Counted from the first letter of the stretch, positions 34,481 through 43,829 are shown. The stretch: 64,000 bases of DNA from DATMBF01 sp035559595 (GCA_035559595.1 DATMBF010000008.1:1-64000); one strand, 5' to 3'. Numbers and translations are program-made. The notes: a model not told the origin generated them from the sequence alone.

Positions 34481-35929
34481 TTAGTCTCCGAACGGACTCG
34501 TAATTTTCCCTTCATCCCACCGTTTGAGGTAATCGTCGGTCACCGCTTTGATGACCCCACCAAGCAGGATCAATCCGATGAGATTCGGGATGGCCATAAC
34601 TGCATTACCAATGTCACCTAAATTCCAGACGATTCTCAGGTGCTGGCCTTGCAGGACAGCTCCAAAGAAGACGAAGAGGCAAAAGAGATAGCGATACGGC
34701 ATTACGCTCTTCACACCCCACAAGTACTTAGCCCCCTGTTCCCCGTAGTATGACCAGCCGATGAGAGTTGTGTAGCCGAAGAGGAAACTGCTGAGACTGA
34801 CAATCCATCCTCCCAGGTCGGTTCCAAGTCCGACAGCGAATGCTGATTTGGTCAACTCCGTACTGGTTAACCCCGTCGTGTGGGGGTGGAGGTTAGAGTT
34901 GAGGATGACGAAGGTTGTCATGCTGCAGACGATGATGGTATCGATGAATGTTCCCATCATGGCTACCATTCCTTGTGCAGCGGCTTCATTCCCTTTTGCC
35001 GCGGCTGCCGGGATGGAGCAGGAACCGATGCCCGATTCGTTCGAGAGCGTTCCTCGCGCGACACCATAACGGATTGCTTCTTTGACAGTGTGTCCGAGGA
35101 AACCGCCGACGATCGCCTCATCGGTCAGGGCAGATTCCAGCACGATCATGAGGATGCTGGGGATGTTCCAGAAGTTCGACAGAATAACGTAGAGGCCGGC
35201 GCCCATGTAGAGCACAATCATTCCCGGCACGAGCCGTTCTGCTACCGCTGCAATCCGTTTGATACCGCCGATGATGACCAGGCCTGTAAGAATGGCCAGC
35301 CCGATTCCTGTCACGATGAACGGAATTCCGAAATCACTCGAGAGCGCCAGTGAAATGGAGTTCGACTGCGCCATATTCCCGCTGCCGAACGTCGCCATGA
35401 AGATGACGGCTATCGAAAACCAAACCGCCAGGAATTTGCCAAGTGTCTTGTTCTTTAAACCATCGCGCAAATAGTACATCGCGCCGCCGCTGTACGTTCC
35501 GTCCGCCGTCTTGATTCGATATTTCAGTCCCAGCATTCCTTCCGCATATTTTGTCGCCATTCCGAAAACGGCCGTCATCCACATCCAAAACGATGCTCCG
35601 GGTCCGCCGCTGGCAATCGCCGTGGCAACCCCGGCGATGTTTCCGTTTCCGACCGTTGCCGCGAGGGCTGTCATGAGTGCCTGGAACGGCGTCACATCGC
35701 CCGTTCTTCCTGCCATGTCTTTCTTGTCTCTTCCCATCATCATGAATTTGACGGCGAGCTTCAAGCGCCGCACCTGAATGAATCCGGTTTTGTACGACAT
35801 ATAGAGGCCGGTGAAGAACAGAAGGACTACTACGCCTGGCGCCAGCGGAAAGCCGGGGATGTCATACCACCAGATATTATCAGCCCCCCAGCTTGTAATC
35901 TCTAGGAGCTTGTCGAGAAACTCGTTCAT
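34481..35929 (-). CDS. Sodium:alanine/glycine symporter, AGCS family
   Basis: This 482-residue inner-membrane symporter has about 11-12 hydrophobic segments. Family marks are PGFPLAPGVVVLLFFTGLYMS near the start, VGNGNIAGVATAIASGGPGASFWMW, RGTLSNESGIGSCSIPAAAA (a helix-break region typical of AGCS) and GWSYYGEQGAKYLWG. It imports alanine or glycine with sodium. It lies downstream of another sodium-coupled amino-acid transporter, 33 bases away, so the two are likely co-transcribed from the promoter at 37349-37377. Confidence 0.92.
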   Translation of the reverse strand: MNEFLDKLLEITSWGADNIWWYDIPGFPLAPGVVVLLFFTGLYMSYKTGFIQVRRLKLAVKFMMMGRDKKDMAGRTGDVTPFQALMTALAATVGNGNIAGVATAIASGGPGASFWMWMTAVFGMATKYAEGMLGLKYRIKTADGTYSGGAMYYLRDGLKNKTLGKFLAVWFSIAVIFMATFGSGNMAQSNSISLALSSDFGIPFIVTGIGLAILTGLVIIGGIKRIAAVAERLVPGMIVLYMGAGLYVILSNFWNIPSILMIVLESALTDEAIVGGFLGHTVKEAIRYGVARGTLSNESGIGSCSIPAAAAKGNEAAAQGMVAMMGTFIDTIIVCSMTTFVILNSNLHPHTTGLTSTELTKSAFAVGLGTDLGGWIVSLSSFLFGYTTLIGWSYYGEQGAKYLWGVKSVMPYRYLFCLFVFFGAVLQGQHLRIVWNLGDIGNAVMAIPNLIGLILLGGVIKAVTDDYLKRWDEGKITSPFGD

Positions 35930-35962
35930 ACATATTCTCCTTTACTGAACATCGGATTTTGG

Positions 35963-37306
35963 TTAGAAGACACCGAAGGCATTCAAGAGCACCAGAAGAA
36001 TAACGACCGGACAAACAAACCGAACGAGGAACTGCCAGAGCTTGGTGAACCATGCCGCCGAAGCGCCCGCACCGATCTGGATTTCCTCAATGGCATTGCG
36101 GGTTCCCCATACCCATCCCACGAAGAGACAGATGAAAAAGCCTCCGATGGGCAGAGAGAGGTCGCTAAACAGGCGATTCATGATACTGAGGAATCCTGTT
36201 TGGCCGAGAAACATGACGTTTGTGAAGAAGTCGGAAGTTCCTTGTGAGAGCGTCGACGGTAGTCCTAATAGGAATGTGGCCGCCGTAATGACCCACACGG
36301 CTTTTCTTCTTGACCATTTCTTTTGATCGACAAGGAACGCAACTGGGACTTCGAGGAGAGAAACGGTTGACGTGAGGGCTGCAATGGCAAGAAGAACAAA
36401 GAAGGCCAGACTGATGATCGTTCCGGCTGGCATAGTTTCAAAGACCTTTGGGAGGACATTGAAAACCAATGCCGGTCCTTGGGTGGGTTCCATCCCGACG
36501 GAAAAGAGGGCTGGAAAGATCATCAGACCCGCCAGGAATGCTACGGTCGTATCCGAAAGGGCCACAGCAGTGGCACTGAGGGGAATATTCTCTTTCTTCG
36601 AGATGTAACTGCCATAGGTAATCATCGTACCCATGCCAAGGCTGAGCGAGAAGAAGGCTTGACCCATAGCGGCGAGAACGGTGGAGCCTGTGATTTTGCT
36701 GAAATCCGGTTTAAGATAAAACTCAACTCCTTTCGATGCACCATCAAGAGTCAAGTTGTACACGATCAAACCGACGAGCAGGGCGAAAAGGGCAGGCATC
36801 AAGAATTTCGACCACCGCTCGATTCCTTTTTCGACCCCGCTAGCCACAACAAAGGAGGTCAACAGGAGGAATGCAGTAAAGTACCCGATCTCCTCAACAG
36901 GATTGGCTACAAATTGGGCGAAGGTCTCACTGCTCGGGATGAATGAACGAACAATGTACCCCAGTGTCCACCCGGCGATGACGAGGTAGAAGGAAAGAAT
37001 GCCAACACCGGTTACGACGCCAAGATAACCCACCCACGGCCAGTACTTTGACGAGCTAAGAGCACGAAAGGCGCCGACGGGATTTAGTGTGGTGCGCCGA
37101 CCTAAGGAGAGTTCAGCGACCAAGACTGGCAAACCGAGGAAAAGTACGCAGCCAAGGTAGAGAAGAACGAAGGCCGCGCCTCCGTTCTCGCCCGTGACAT
37201 ACGGATATCGCCAAATATTTCCGAGTCCAATAGCCGACCCTGCTGCTGCGAGAATGAAGCCGAGACGTGATCCCCAGGTGCCTCGTCCGTTATCCGTCAT
37301 GGACAA
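35963..37306 (-). CDS. Neurotransmitter:sodium symporter (NSS/SNF) family transporter
   Basis: This 447-residue LeuT-fold transporter starts with GTWGSRLGFILAAAGSAIGLGNIWRYPYVTGENGGAAF, helix 1 with the sodium- and substrate-binding unwound segment. It carries later motifs such as GMGTMITYGSYISKKENI and a final hydrophobic helix. Bacterial members usually have 11-12 helices and import amino acids such as leucine, tryptophan or alanine; this one's substrate is unknown. GGAGG lies before the ATG and a near-perfect promoter lies upstream. The AGCS gene follows. Confidence 0.93.
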   Translation of the reverse strand: MSMTDNGRGTWGSRLGFILAAAGSAIGLGNIWRYPYVTGENGGAAFVLLYLGCVLFLGLPVLVAELSLGRRTTLNPVGAFRALSSSKYWPWVGYLGVVTGVGILSFYLVIAGWTLGYIVRSFIPSSETFAQFVANPVEEIGYFTAFLLLTSFVVASGVEKGIERWSKFLMPALFALLVGLIVYNLTLDGASKGVEFYLKPDFSKITGSTVLAAMGQAFFSLSLGMGTMITYGSYISKKENIPLSATAVALSDTTVAFLAGLMIFPALFSVGMEPTQGPALVFNVLPKVFETMPAGTIISLAFFVLLAIAALTSTVSLLEVPVAFLVDQKKWSRRKAVWVITAATFLLGLPSTLSQGTSDFFTNVMFLGQTGFLSIMNRLFSDLSLPIGGFFICLFVGWVWGTRNAIEEIQIGAGASAAWFTKLWQFLVRFVCPVVILLVLLNAFGVF

Positions 37307-37348
37307 CCTCCGAAAAAAGTGAGGGTAAGCGTGAATTTGAACGCCGTC

Positions 37349-37377
37349 ATTATAAAGAAATAGGATTAGAGAATCAA
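37349..37377 (-). promoter_or_regulatory. Sigma70-like promoter for the two sodium symporter genes
   Basis: On the minus strand, TTGATT (37377-37372) and TATAAT (37354-37349) are 17 bases apart, with a perfect -10 box. The leader is about 35 bases. Confidence 0.7.
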
Positions 37378-37406
37378 TGAATTCTGCGGCAATTCTTCAA
37401 ACGAAC

Positions 37407-38291
37407 TTACCGGCGCCGGCGATGCTTGGCGGAGTTGGTTTCGTAAAGGGGTTGAACGCCGAACTTGGCGGCTGCCCAGAGGCTGAGGATTGCCGTAATG
37501 CCGGCAATGGCTCGCTTCTCCTCTTCTTCATGAATGACCAGGCCATAGGTATCGGCAACGAAGCGCATGTGTCGCAGAAGTTTAGAAGCCTGGCGTTCGT
37601 TAATCCAACCGTGCCAGTAGGCAAGTTGATCGACGATCATCTCTCCATGGCGGCGGAGAAATTCGCCGAGAGAGAAGACATTTTCGCTCAGCGGAGTACG
37701 AGGCTTGCAGATGGCGAGGAGGTCTTCGATGAAATGATCCCAATGCTTCGAGAGCATTCGGTTTTCTGGACGGCGGAGGTACTTTGCTTTCGCGAGAGAA
37801 AAGCTCGCCTTGGACCTGATGCGGAACTTTGGCACGACGGGATGGAAATCGTAAATCGTCCGATAGAACTTCTTATCATGCTCATCCTGTTCATAGTACA
37901 CCCAAGTGTTTTTGAGTTGACTCCAGGTGAGAATCGTCAGAACTGCTTCGTCTTTGCTATCAAGGAGGATGTACTTTCCCTTTTCGGACTTTACCACTGT
38001 GACCCAATGCTCCCAATCATGCACACAGAGGAGAGAGGGGATTCCGCGTCGCAGATAATGGGTCATTTCGCGCCGGGCTTGCTCGGGATCATGCCGGCGA
38101 ATCATGAGAAGCTCGGTGTCATAATAACGGGCAGCTTTGGCAAGTTGGATTTCATCGCTTCCCGACCACCAGTTGGCACCGGCGTGGCGGGAAATGTCCT
38201 TTTCGTCCACGAGTTTACCAAGCATCAGGAGTGCATGCTTCAGGGCGAAGGGGCCACATTGCCAGTCATTCGGTTGGGGATAGAGTCCCAT
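37407..38291 (-). CDS. C39-like cysteine peptidase domain protein
   Basis: This 294-residue protein has a C39/papain-like fold in its first half: QPNDWQCGPFALKHALLMLG with the nucleophile Cys, WEHWVTVVKSEKGKYILLDS with the His and Asp positions. The second half (from about 175) is mostly helical and basic, matches nothing I recognise, and ends in KHRRRR. C39 domains usually cut leader peptides at double-glycine sites inside ABC exporters; here no transporter domain is attached. The start ATG 38291 fits the promoter just upstream. The open frame continues to 38642 but the extra residues look non-coding. No signal peptide is seen. Confidence 0.6.
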   Translation of the reverse strand: MGLYPQPNDWQCGPFALKHALLMLGKLVDEKDISRHAGANWWSGSDEIQLAKAARYYDTELLMIRRHDPEQARREMTHYLRRGIPSLLCVHDWEHWVTVVKSEKGKYILLDSKDEAVLTILTWSQLKNTWVYYEQDEHDKKFYRTIYDFHPVVPKFRIRSKASFSLAKAKYLRRPENRMLSKHWDHFIEDLLAICKPRTPLSENVFSLGEFLRRHGEMIVDQLAYWHGWINERQASKLLRHMRFVADTYGLVIHEEEEKRAIAGITAILSLWAAAKFGVQPLYETNSAKHRRRR

Positions 38292-38319
38292 AAGCGCAAA
38301 AGTTAAAAAGTCAGACGAA

Positions 38320-38348
38320 AAGCTATCCAAACTTTGCCGTAATAGCAA
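38320..38348 (-). promoter_or_regulatory. Possible sigma70-like promoter for the C39-like gene
   Basis: On the minus strand, TTGCTA (38348-38343) and TAGCTT (38325-38320) are 17 bases apart, giving a leader of about 20 bases to ATG 38291. Confidence 0.4.
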
Positions 38349-38399
38349 CCAGCGTTCTTCCTGTTTGTGCTTGCCAGGTTGAGCTTTCTTTCCTTTGCC

Positions 38400-38549
38400 A
38401 TGGCTTCGAGGAAACCTGTCGTCGCGATTGTGGATAATCATGTCGGGCCGGATGAGTATGAGGAACTGAAGAGGGTCGGTCCCGAGAGTCTTGACTTCAA
38501 GCCCGAGCTGCGGCGCATTGTGATGATGGCGCTCGACCGTGGTAGCTAA
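38400..38549 (+). CDS. Possible small hypothetical protein
   Basis: This 49-codon frame starts ATG 38400 and encodes a protein-like sequence with no low complexity: KPVVAIVDNHVGPDEYEELK, then RVGPESLDFKPELRR and a helix-like end. There is no clear ribosome-binding site, and the frame could be read upstream from 38367. It lies divergent to the C39-like gene and ends just before the mutS promoter. It could also be the 5' remnant of a longer lost gene. I do not recognise a family. Confidence 0.28.
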   Translation: MASRKPVVAIVDNHVGPDEYEELKRVGPESLDFKPELRRIVMMALDRGS

Positions 38550-38561
38550 TTCTCCGCGCGG

Positions 38562-38590
38562 TTGTCTCAAACTCCATCTTTCAGTATCTT
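38562..38590 (+). promoter_or_regulatory. Sigma70-like promoter for mutS
   Basis: TTGTCT (38562-38567) and TATCTT (38585-38590) are 17 bases apart, about 35 bases before the mutS ATG. Confidence 0.55.
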
Positions 38591-38625
38591 GGCTTGTATT
38601 CATTTCCTTTTGACTTCTCATTGCT

Positions 38626-41220
38626 ATGTCTACCCCTCTCATGAAACAGTATCAGCAGGTGAAGGCCAAGTACCCTGACACGATAGTGTTGTTTCGGATG
38701 GGAGATTTTTACGAGACATTTGAGGAAGACGCCAAGATCACCGCGCGCGTTTTGGGGATCACTCTTACCAAACGGGGCAACGGCGCTGCAGGGGAGGTTC
38801 CCCTCGCCGGATTTCCCTACCATGCGCTCGAAACCTACCTCCCCAAACTTCTGAAGGCCGGGCATCGTGTTGCCGTTTGCGAGCAGCTTGAAGATCCAAA
38901 ATTCGCCAAAGGAATCGTCAAGCGGGATGTCATCGAGGTCGTTACACCCGGAGTTGCCTTTTCCGAACGCATCCTCGAGCAGAAACAAAACAACTATCTT
39001 GCCTCTGTTGCTTTACCCAGTGCGATAGCAACAAGCGATGACGTCGTGGCTCTCTCCTTCGCGGATGTCTCCACCGGGGAATTCGGGGTTCTGGAATGTC
39101 CGCTGAAATCCCTTCCTGAACAAATATTGAACATTCAGCCGTCCGAGCTTCTCGTTCAAAAACGGGACGTGGAAACAATCCGCAATTTGATGAAAGAGAG
39201 ATTGACCGGGCTCATGACGAAAGTGGACGATTGGGTTTTCAACTATGACTACGGGTACGAGCTCCTTGTGAATCACTTCAAGACCCAATCGCTCAAGGGA
39301 TTTGGGATTGAAGGGATGAGGATGGGAATTGTCGCCGCGGGTGCGGTGCTGAATTATTTGCAGGAGACACAGAAAACGAATCTTCAGCACATTCGCCGGA
39401 TAGTCCCCCGCGACGTATCGGAGTTCATGGTTCTTGACCCTTCGACGAAACGGAATCTCGAGATTGCTGCAACGATTGCAGGTCAGGTGGAAGGCTCGCT
39501 GTTTTCGATCATTGACCGTACACAGACCCCCATGGGGGGGCGACTGTTGAAGCGCTGGATTCACCAACCTCTGAAGGAAGCGGCGCGAATCGCGAAGCGA
39601 CTCGATTGTGTCAAAGAATTGGTGCAGAAGGAGAACGTGCGCCGTGCGCTTCGCCAGCAACTCTCGAACGTCGGCGATCTGGAACGTCTCATGGCAAAGA
39701 TTGCTACAGGGCGGGCTAATCCACGCGACGTGCATCAGCTCAAGGCCATTCTCTCACAGCTCCCTCCAGTCAAACAGAGTGCGGAAAAACTTCAGTCTGA
39801 AATGTTTAAAGAATTGACTCGACAGCTCGACCCATTGCACGATGTAGTTGCTTTCATCACAGCCGCTATCGAGGACGATCCTCCGGTTAATCTTGCCGAT
39901 GGGGGAGTCATCCGGAAGGGCTATGACAAAAAACTTGATGAGCTCAGACAGATTGCCTTTGGCGGGAAGGAGTGGATTGCGCGCCTGCAACAGGAAGAGC
40001 GTCAGAAAACGGGAATTTCTTCGCTCAAGGTCGGTTTCAACAACGTTTTTGGCTACTATATCGAGGTGACGCATACTCACAAAGAGAGAATTCCGGCTCA
40101 CTATATCCGCAAGCAAACACTGACAAACGCGGAGCGGTTTGTTACGCCGGAGCTGAAAGAGTACGAGGAAAAGATCCTTCACGCTGAAGAAAAGATCATT
40201 CAGCTCGAGGGGCAGTTGTTTGCTGAGCTTCGTCAAAGAGTAACCGAGCATGCAGACGTCATCCAGCGCAATGCTCAAGTTATTGCTACGATGGACTGCT
40301 TCGTCTCACTCGCCGATGTAGCGGTTGATTACAACTATGTTTGCCCGACAGTTGACGACTCTACACGAATTGCCATCAAACAGGGGAGGCATCCCGTTAT
40401 CGAGCGCCTGCTGCCGCCGGGAGAGCACTACACGCCGAATGATACGTTCGTGGAGACAAACGCTGACCAGATTCTGATCGTTACCGGACCAAATATGAGC
40501 GGAAAGTCGAGTTACCTGCGTCAGGTTGGACTCATCACGCTGTTAGCTCAGGTCGGCAGCTTCGTTCCGGCTGAGTCTGCACATATCGGCATCGTCGACA
40601 GGATTTTCACGCGCGTGGGTGCAAGCGACAACATTGCCTCCGGTGAGAGCACCTTCCTGGTCGAAATGCACGAAGCGGCGACGATTGTAAACACCGCCAC
40701 GAAACGAAGCCTTATTCTCCTTGATGAGATCGGTCGCGGTACGAGCACCTTCGACGGTATCAGTATCGCCTGGGCGCTCACAGAATATCTCCATGAACGC
40801 ATCGGGGCGCGAACGCTCTTTGCCACGCACTACCATGAGTTGAACGAGCTTGCACAAATGTATCCGCGAATCAAGAACTACAAAGTGGATGTGCGTGAGT
40901 ACGGCGATAAAGTGATCTTCCTCCATAAGGTGGTTCCGGGATTTGCGGATCACTCATACGGGATTCAAGTTGCGCAAATGGCCGGATTGCCGGACGAGGT
41001 GACGGAACGCGCGAAGAAGATTCTGCGGAATTTGGAAAGAAGCGAGTTGAGTGCAAGCGGTGGTGAGAAGGGGAGGATCGCAGGAGAGATGCAGATGACG
41101 TTGTTCGAGATGAAGGATGACGCACTGCGAGAAGAACTGCGGAAACTTGACCTTGATAAGATGACGCCGATCGAGGCACTGCAGAAGCTTGCGGAGTTGA
41201 AGAAAAGGTCTCTACCTTGA
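38626..41220 (+). CDS. mutS: DNA mismatch repair protein MutS
   Basis: This 864-residue protein recognises mismatches and starts repair with MutL. The mismatch-binding domain has FRMGDFYETFEEDA (the Phe-x-Glu motif GDFYETF). Connector, lever and clamp regions follow, with the C-terminal ABC-type ATPase: Walker A TGPNMSGKSSYLRQ, the signature-like GESTFLVEM, Walker B LILLDEIGRGTSTFDG and ATHYHEL. The C-terminal dimerisation helix is present. Length is normal for MutS1. The start ATG 38626 has no strong ribosome-binding site. MutL is not in the window. Confidence 0.97.
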   Translation: MSTPLMKQYQQVKAKYPDTIVLFRMGDFYETFEEDAKITARVLGITLTKRGNGAAGEVPLAGFPYHALETYLPKLLKAGHRVAVCEQLEDPKFAKGIVKRDVIEVVTPGVAFSERILEQKQNNYLASVALPSAIATSDDVVALSFADVSTGEFGVLECPLKSLPEQILNIQPSELLVQKRDVETIRNLMKERLTGLMTKVDDWVFNYDYGYELLVNHFKTQSLKGFGIEGMRMGIVAAGAVLNYLQETQKTNLQHIRRIVPRDVSEFMVLDPSTKRNLEIAATIAGQVEGSLFSIIDRTQTPMGGRLLKRWIHQPLKEAARIAKRLDCVKELVQKENVRRALRQQLSNVGDLERLMAKIATGRANPRDVHQLKAILSQLPPVKQSAEKLQSEMFKELTRQLDPLHDVVAFITAAIEDDPPVNLADGGVIRKGYDKKLDELRQIAFGGKEWIARLQQEERQKTGISSLKVGFNNVFGYYIEVTHTHKERIPAHYIRKQTLTNAERFVTPELKEYEEKILHAEEKIIQLEGQLFAELRQRVTEHADVIQRNAQVIATMDCFVSLADVAVDYNYVCPTVDDSTRIAIKQGRHPVIERLLPPGEHYTPNDTFVETNADQILIVTGPNMSGKSSYLRQVGLITLLAQVGSFVPAESAHIGIVDRIFTRVGASDNIASGESTFLVEMHEAATIVNTATKRSLILLDEIGRGTSTFDGISIAWALTEYLHERIGARTLFATHYHELNELAQMYPRIKNYKVDVREYGDKVIFLHKVVPGFADHSYGIQVAQMAGLPDEVTERAKKILRNLERSELSASGGEKGRIAGEMQMTLFEMKDDALREELRKLDLDKMTPIEALQKLAELKKRSLP

Positions 41221-41385
41221 TTGAAAGGGTCGTCGGGACCTTGATTTGAAGGATGGAAGAAATTCCCCTGCATGGACACCTCGTTTCGCAAATCGATCTC
41301 TGAACTCAATAAATGAGTTCCTGCGCCGTCTCATCATGGTCATCAGGTCAACCAAGGAAATCAAGATCTAGACAACGGAGGATCC

Positions 41386-41883
41386 ATGAATCTTCAAGAC
41401 ATCCACACCCTCTTTTCTTTCGATCACTGGGCAACCAACCGCATTCTGGAGGTCGTGGCGACTCTTTCGCCTGAACAGTATCAACAGGATTTGAAATCGA
41501 GTCACGGGGGAATTCGGGGAACCCTTGTTCACATTTACGCAGCAGATTGGGTCTGGATGGAGCGGTGGAAAGGGAATAGTCCCGCGGGTCTCAAGAAAGA
41601 AGATGATGTATCAACCTTTCCCGCCTTGAAAGAGGAATGGGATCGGCTCAGGAACGAGATGAACTCCTTTGTGGCTTCCCTCACGGAGCAGAAAATCCAG
41701 GAGCCACTCAGCTACAAAGATATTCGGGGCAATGCATACACGCAGCCGCTGTGGCAGCAACTTCAGCACCTCATTAATCATTCGACCTACCATCGCGGTC
41801 AAGTCGTGACGATGCTCCGACAACTGGGGGTCAAGCCCGTCAGCACCGACCTCATCAATTACTATCGACTTCAGCACCAATGA
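41386..41883 (+). CDS. DinB-family protein
   Basis: This 165-residue four-helix-bundle protein is of the DinB/YfiT-like superfamily. The metal-binding His residues appear in GTLVHIYAADWVWMERW and in HLINHSTYHRGQV. Members act as metal- and thiol-dependent transferases or hydrolases, and many have no known role; the name comes from a DNA-damage-induced Bacillus gene. GGAGG precedes the ATG. The stop overlaps the start of the following DUF3109 gene by 4 bases (ATGA), so the two are probably made together. Confidence 0.87.
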   Translation: MNLQDIHTLFSFDHWATNRILEVVATLSPEQYQQDLKSSHGGIRGTLVHIYAADWVWMERWKGNSPAGLKKEDDVSTFPALKEEWDRLRNEMNSFVASLTEQKIQEPLSYKDIRGNAYTQPLWQQLQHLINHSTYHRGQVVTMLRQLGVKPVSTDLINYYRLQHQ

Positions 41884-42479
41884 ACCGAGTAGTCTTGCCA
41901 AAACACAAGCTCGGCCACCTTCCCCAGCTCACGGTCGATGAACGTCTCTTGCAACCGCTGTTTGCCGCGGATTGTTCCGTGGCAAACTGCAACGCTGCTT
42001 GTTGTCGGCATGGTGTGATGGTTGATGTTCATGAAAAAGCGAACATTCTTGACCATTCCGATCTGATTCGGCGTTACATGGATTCACACCAGGAACATGA
42101 TCCGGCGCACTGGTTTGACGACTGGGAGGAGGAGGATGCAGATTTCCCTTCCGGTCGTTGTACGGGAACTCAGGTTCGCGACTACGGCTGCGTATTTCTG
42201 AACAGCGCCGGTCAATGCGTGTTGCAGAAGGCCGCGACCGCGGAAGGGATGCCACGATTCGCTCTCAAACCGTTCTTCTGCGTTGCATATCCTATTACTC
42301 TGGAGCGAGGAGTTCTCACCATCGAAGACCCCGGGCTTGTGAATCGACCCTGCTGCTGCAGCATTGTTGAGCATGGCTCAAGTACTGCGATGGAGGTTTG
42401 TCGCGAAGAACTCGAGTTCGTGTTGGGTCAGGATGGGTTGAACGCCCTTCGTCAGATGGTTCAGTCCATCTCCTCGTGA
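41880..42479 (+). CDS. Cysteine-rich DUF3109-family protein
   Basis: This 199-residue protein is Cys-rich: ADCSVANCNAACCRHGVMVDVHEK near the N-terminus, GCVFLNSAGQCVLQKAATAEG in the middle and PFFCVAYPITLE with PCCCSIVE later. This pattern resembles DUF3109 and the related YkgJ-type CxxCxxCC zinc or iron-binding families. The function is unknown; a metal- or Fe-S-binding role is likely from the cysteines. It is coupled by a 4-base overlap to the DinB-like gene, which is the only clue to its job. Confidence 0.75.
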   Translation: MNRVVLPKHKLGHLPQLTVDERLLQPLFAADCSVANCNAACCRHGVMVDVHEKANILDHSDLIRRYMDSHQEHDPAHWFDDWEEEDADFPSGRCTGTQVRDYGCVFLNSAGQCVLQKAATAEGMPRFALKPFFCVAYPITLERGVLTIEDPGLVNRPCCCSIVEHGSSTAMEVCREELEFVLGQDGLNALRQMVQSISS

Positions 42480-42484
42480 GAGTG

Positions 42485-42513
42485 TTGCTTCTCCCCGCTC
42501 AACTCCTTACCTT
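42485..42513 (+). promoter_or_regulatory. Possible sigma70-like promoter for glutamate dehydrogenase
   Basis: TTGCTT (42485-42490) and TACCTT (42508-42513) are 17 bases apart, with a leader of about 50 bases to the ATG. Confidence 0.45.
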
Positions 42514-42572
42514 GTGTCTGCCCGAATCTTTTCGCTCTCTCTTCAACCCCACCGAGACCAAAGGAGGCCATC

Positions 42573-43829
42573 ATGCATTCATCAGCCGGCGGTAAACTCT
42601 CTGCCTTTGAAGTTGCCCTCCACAATTTTGATATCGCTGCGAAAAAGCTTGGACTCCCGGAAGACATCGGGAGTTTCATCAAAAACCCAGACCGGGAGTT
42701 GAAAGTTGAGCTGCCCATCGTTCGCGACAACGGCAAAGTCGAGGTCTTCACTGGCTATCGCGTGCAACACAACAATTCGCGTGGACCCTTCAAAGGTGGC
42801 ATCCGCTATCATCCAGAGGTTGATCTTGATGAAGTTCGTGCCCTTGCTGCGTTGATGACGTGGAAGACGGCCGTCGTCGATATCCCGTTTGGCGGGGCAA
42901 AAGGAGGAATCACTTGCGACCCCAAGACGATGTCACCGGGAGAGCTTGAGAATCTCACGAGAGTCTTTACTTCAAAAATTGATCCAATCATCGGTCCGCA
43001 TCAGGATATTCCGGCGCCGGATGTCAATACCAATGCGCAGGTGATGTCCTGGTTCCTCGATGAGTACAGCAAACGCCACGGGTTCTTGCCAGCGTGTGTG
43101 ACAGGAAAACCAGTTGACTTGCTCGGTTCGTATGGTAGAGAAGAGGCGACAGGTCGTGGTGTCGTCATTGTGTATCGTGAAGCCGCTAGGGCCTTTGGCA
43201 TTGACTTCAAAAAGGCGCGCGTTGCGATTCAGGGATTCGGAAACGTTGGTTCGAACACGGCTCGAGTTCTGGCGGAAATGGGGGGCACTCTTGTCGCCGT
43301 GAGCGATGTAGAGGGTGGGATTTACAATGGCAAAGGATTGCATGTTGCCGATTTGCTTGCCCACACACGAGAGAATGGAACAGTGCGAGGATTGAAGGGT
43401 GCAGATTCTATCACAAACGAAGAATTGCTTGAATGCCCATGCGATGTGCTGATCCCCGCCGCCCTCGGTGGTCAAGTGCACAAGGGGAACGCGGGAAGTG
43501 TGAAAGCGAGGATGATCGTCGAGGGGGCGAATGAGCCGCTCACCTACGAAGCCGACGAGATTCTCGAATCGAAGGGAGTGAAGGTCATTCCTGATATTCT
43601 TGCCAACGCCGGTGGTGTTACGGTTTCGTACTTCGAGTGGGCGCAGAATCTCCAGCAGTTCAGGTGGGATCTCGATCGAGTCAATATGGAACTTGAGAAG
43701 GTGATGGTTCGAGCATTTAACGAAGTGCTGAAGAAGAGTAGCGAGCACAATGTGCCGATGCGCATCGCCGCTCTGTTGAGCGCGGTGGATCGGGTTGCGC
43801 GTGCAACGAAACTTCGAGGGTACCTCTGA
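42573..43829 (+). CDS. gdhA: Glutamate dehydrogenase (Glu/Leu/Phe/Val family)
   Basis: This 418-residue enzyme interconverts glutamate and 2-oxoglutarate plus ammonia. It shows the substrate-binding RGPFKGGIRYHPEVD, the catalytic-Lys motif VDIPFGGAKGGITCDP, ARGTGRG-like REEATGRGVV and a Rossmann motif (AIQGFGNVGSNTA). The length and motifs fit the hexameric archaeal-type class II enzymes. Coenzyme choice was not determined. AAAGGAGG precedes the ATG at good distance. With citrate synthase, aconitase and amino-acid transporters in the same window, it fits growth on amino acids. Confidence 0.95.
   Translation: MHSSAGGKLSAFEVALHNFDIAAKKLGLPEDIGSFIKNPDRELKVELPIVRDNGKVEVFTGYRVQHNNSRGPFKGGIRYHPEVDLDEVRALAALMTWKTAVVDIPFGGAKGGITCDPKTMSPGELENLTRVFTSKIDPIIGPHQDIPAPDVNTNAQVMSWFLDEYSKRHGFLPACVTGKPVDLLGSYGREEATGRGVVIVYREAARAFGIDFKKARVAIQGFGNVGSNTARVLAEMGGTLVAVSDVEGGIYNGKGLHVADLLAHTRENGTVRGLKGADSITNEELLECPCDVLIPAALGGQVHKGNAGSVKARMIVEGANEPLTYEADEILESKGVKVIPDILANAGGVTVSYFEWAQNLQQFRWDLDRVNMELEKVMVRAFNEVLKKSSEHNVPMRIAALLSAVDRVARATKLRGYL

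Noticed and set aside
37377..38306. 309-codon open frame on the plus strand opposite the C39-like gene
   Set aside because: The minus-strand frame has Cys and His motifs of C39 and a promoter; the plus frame has none.
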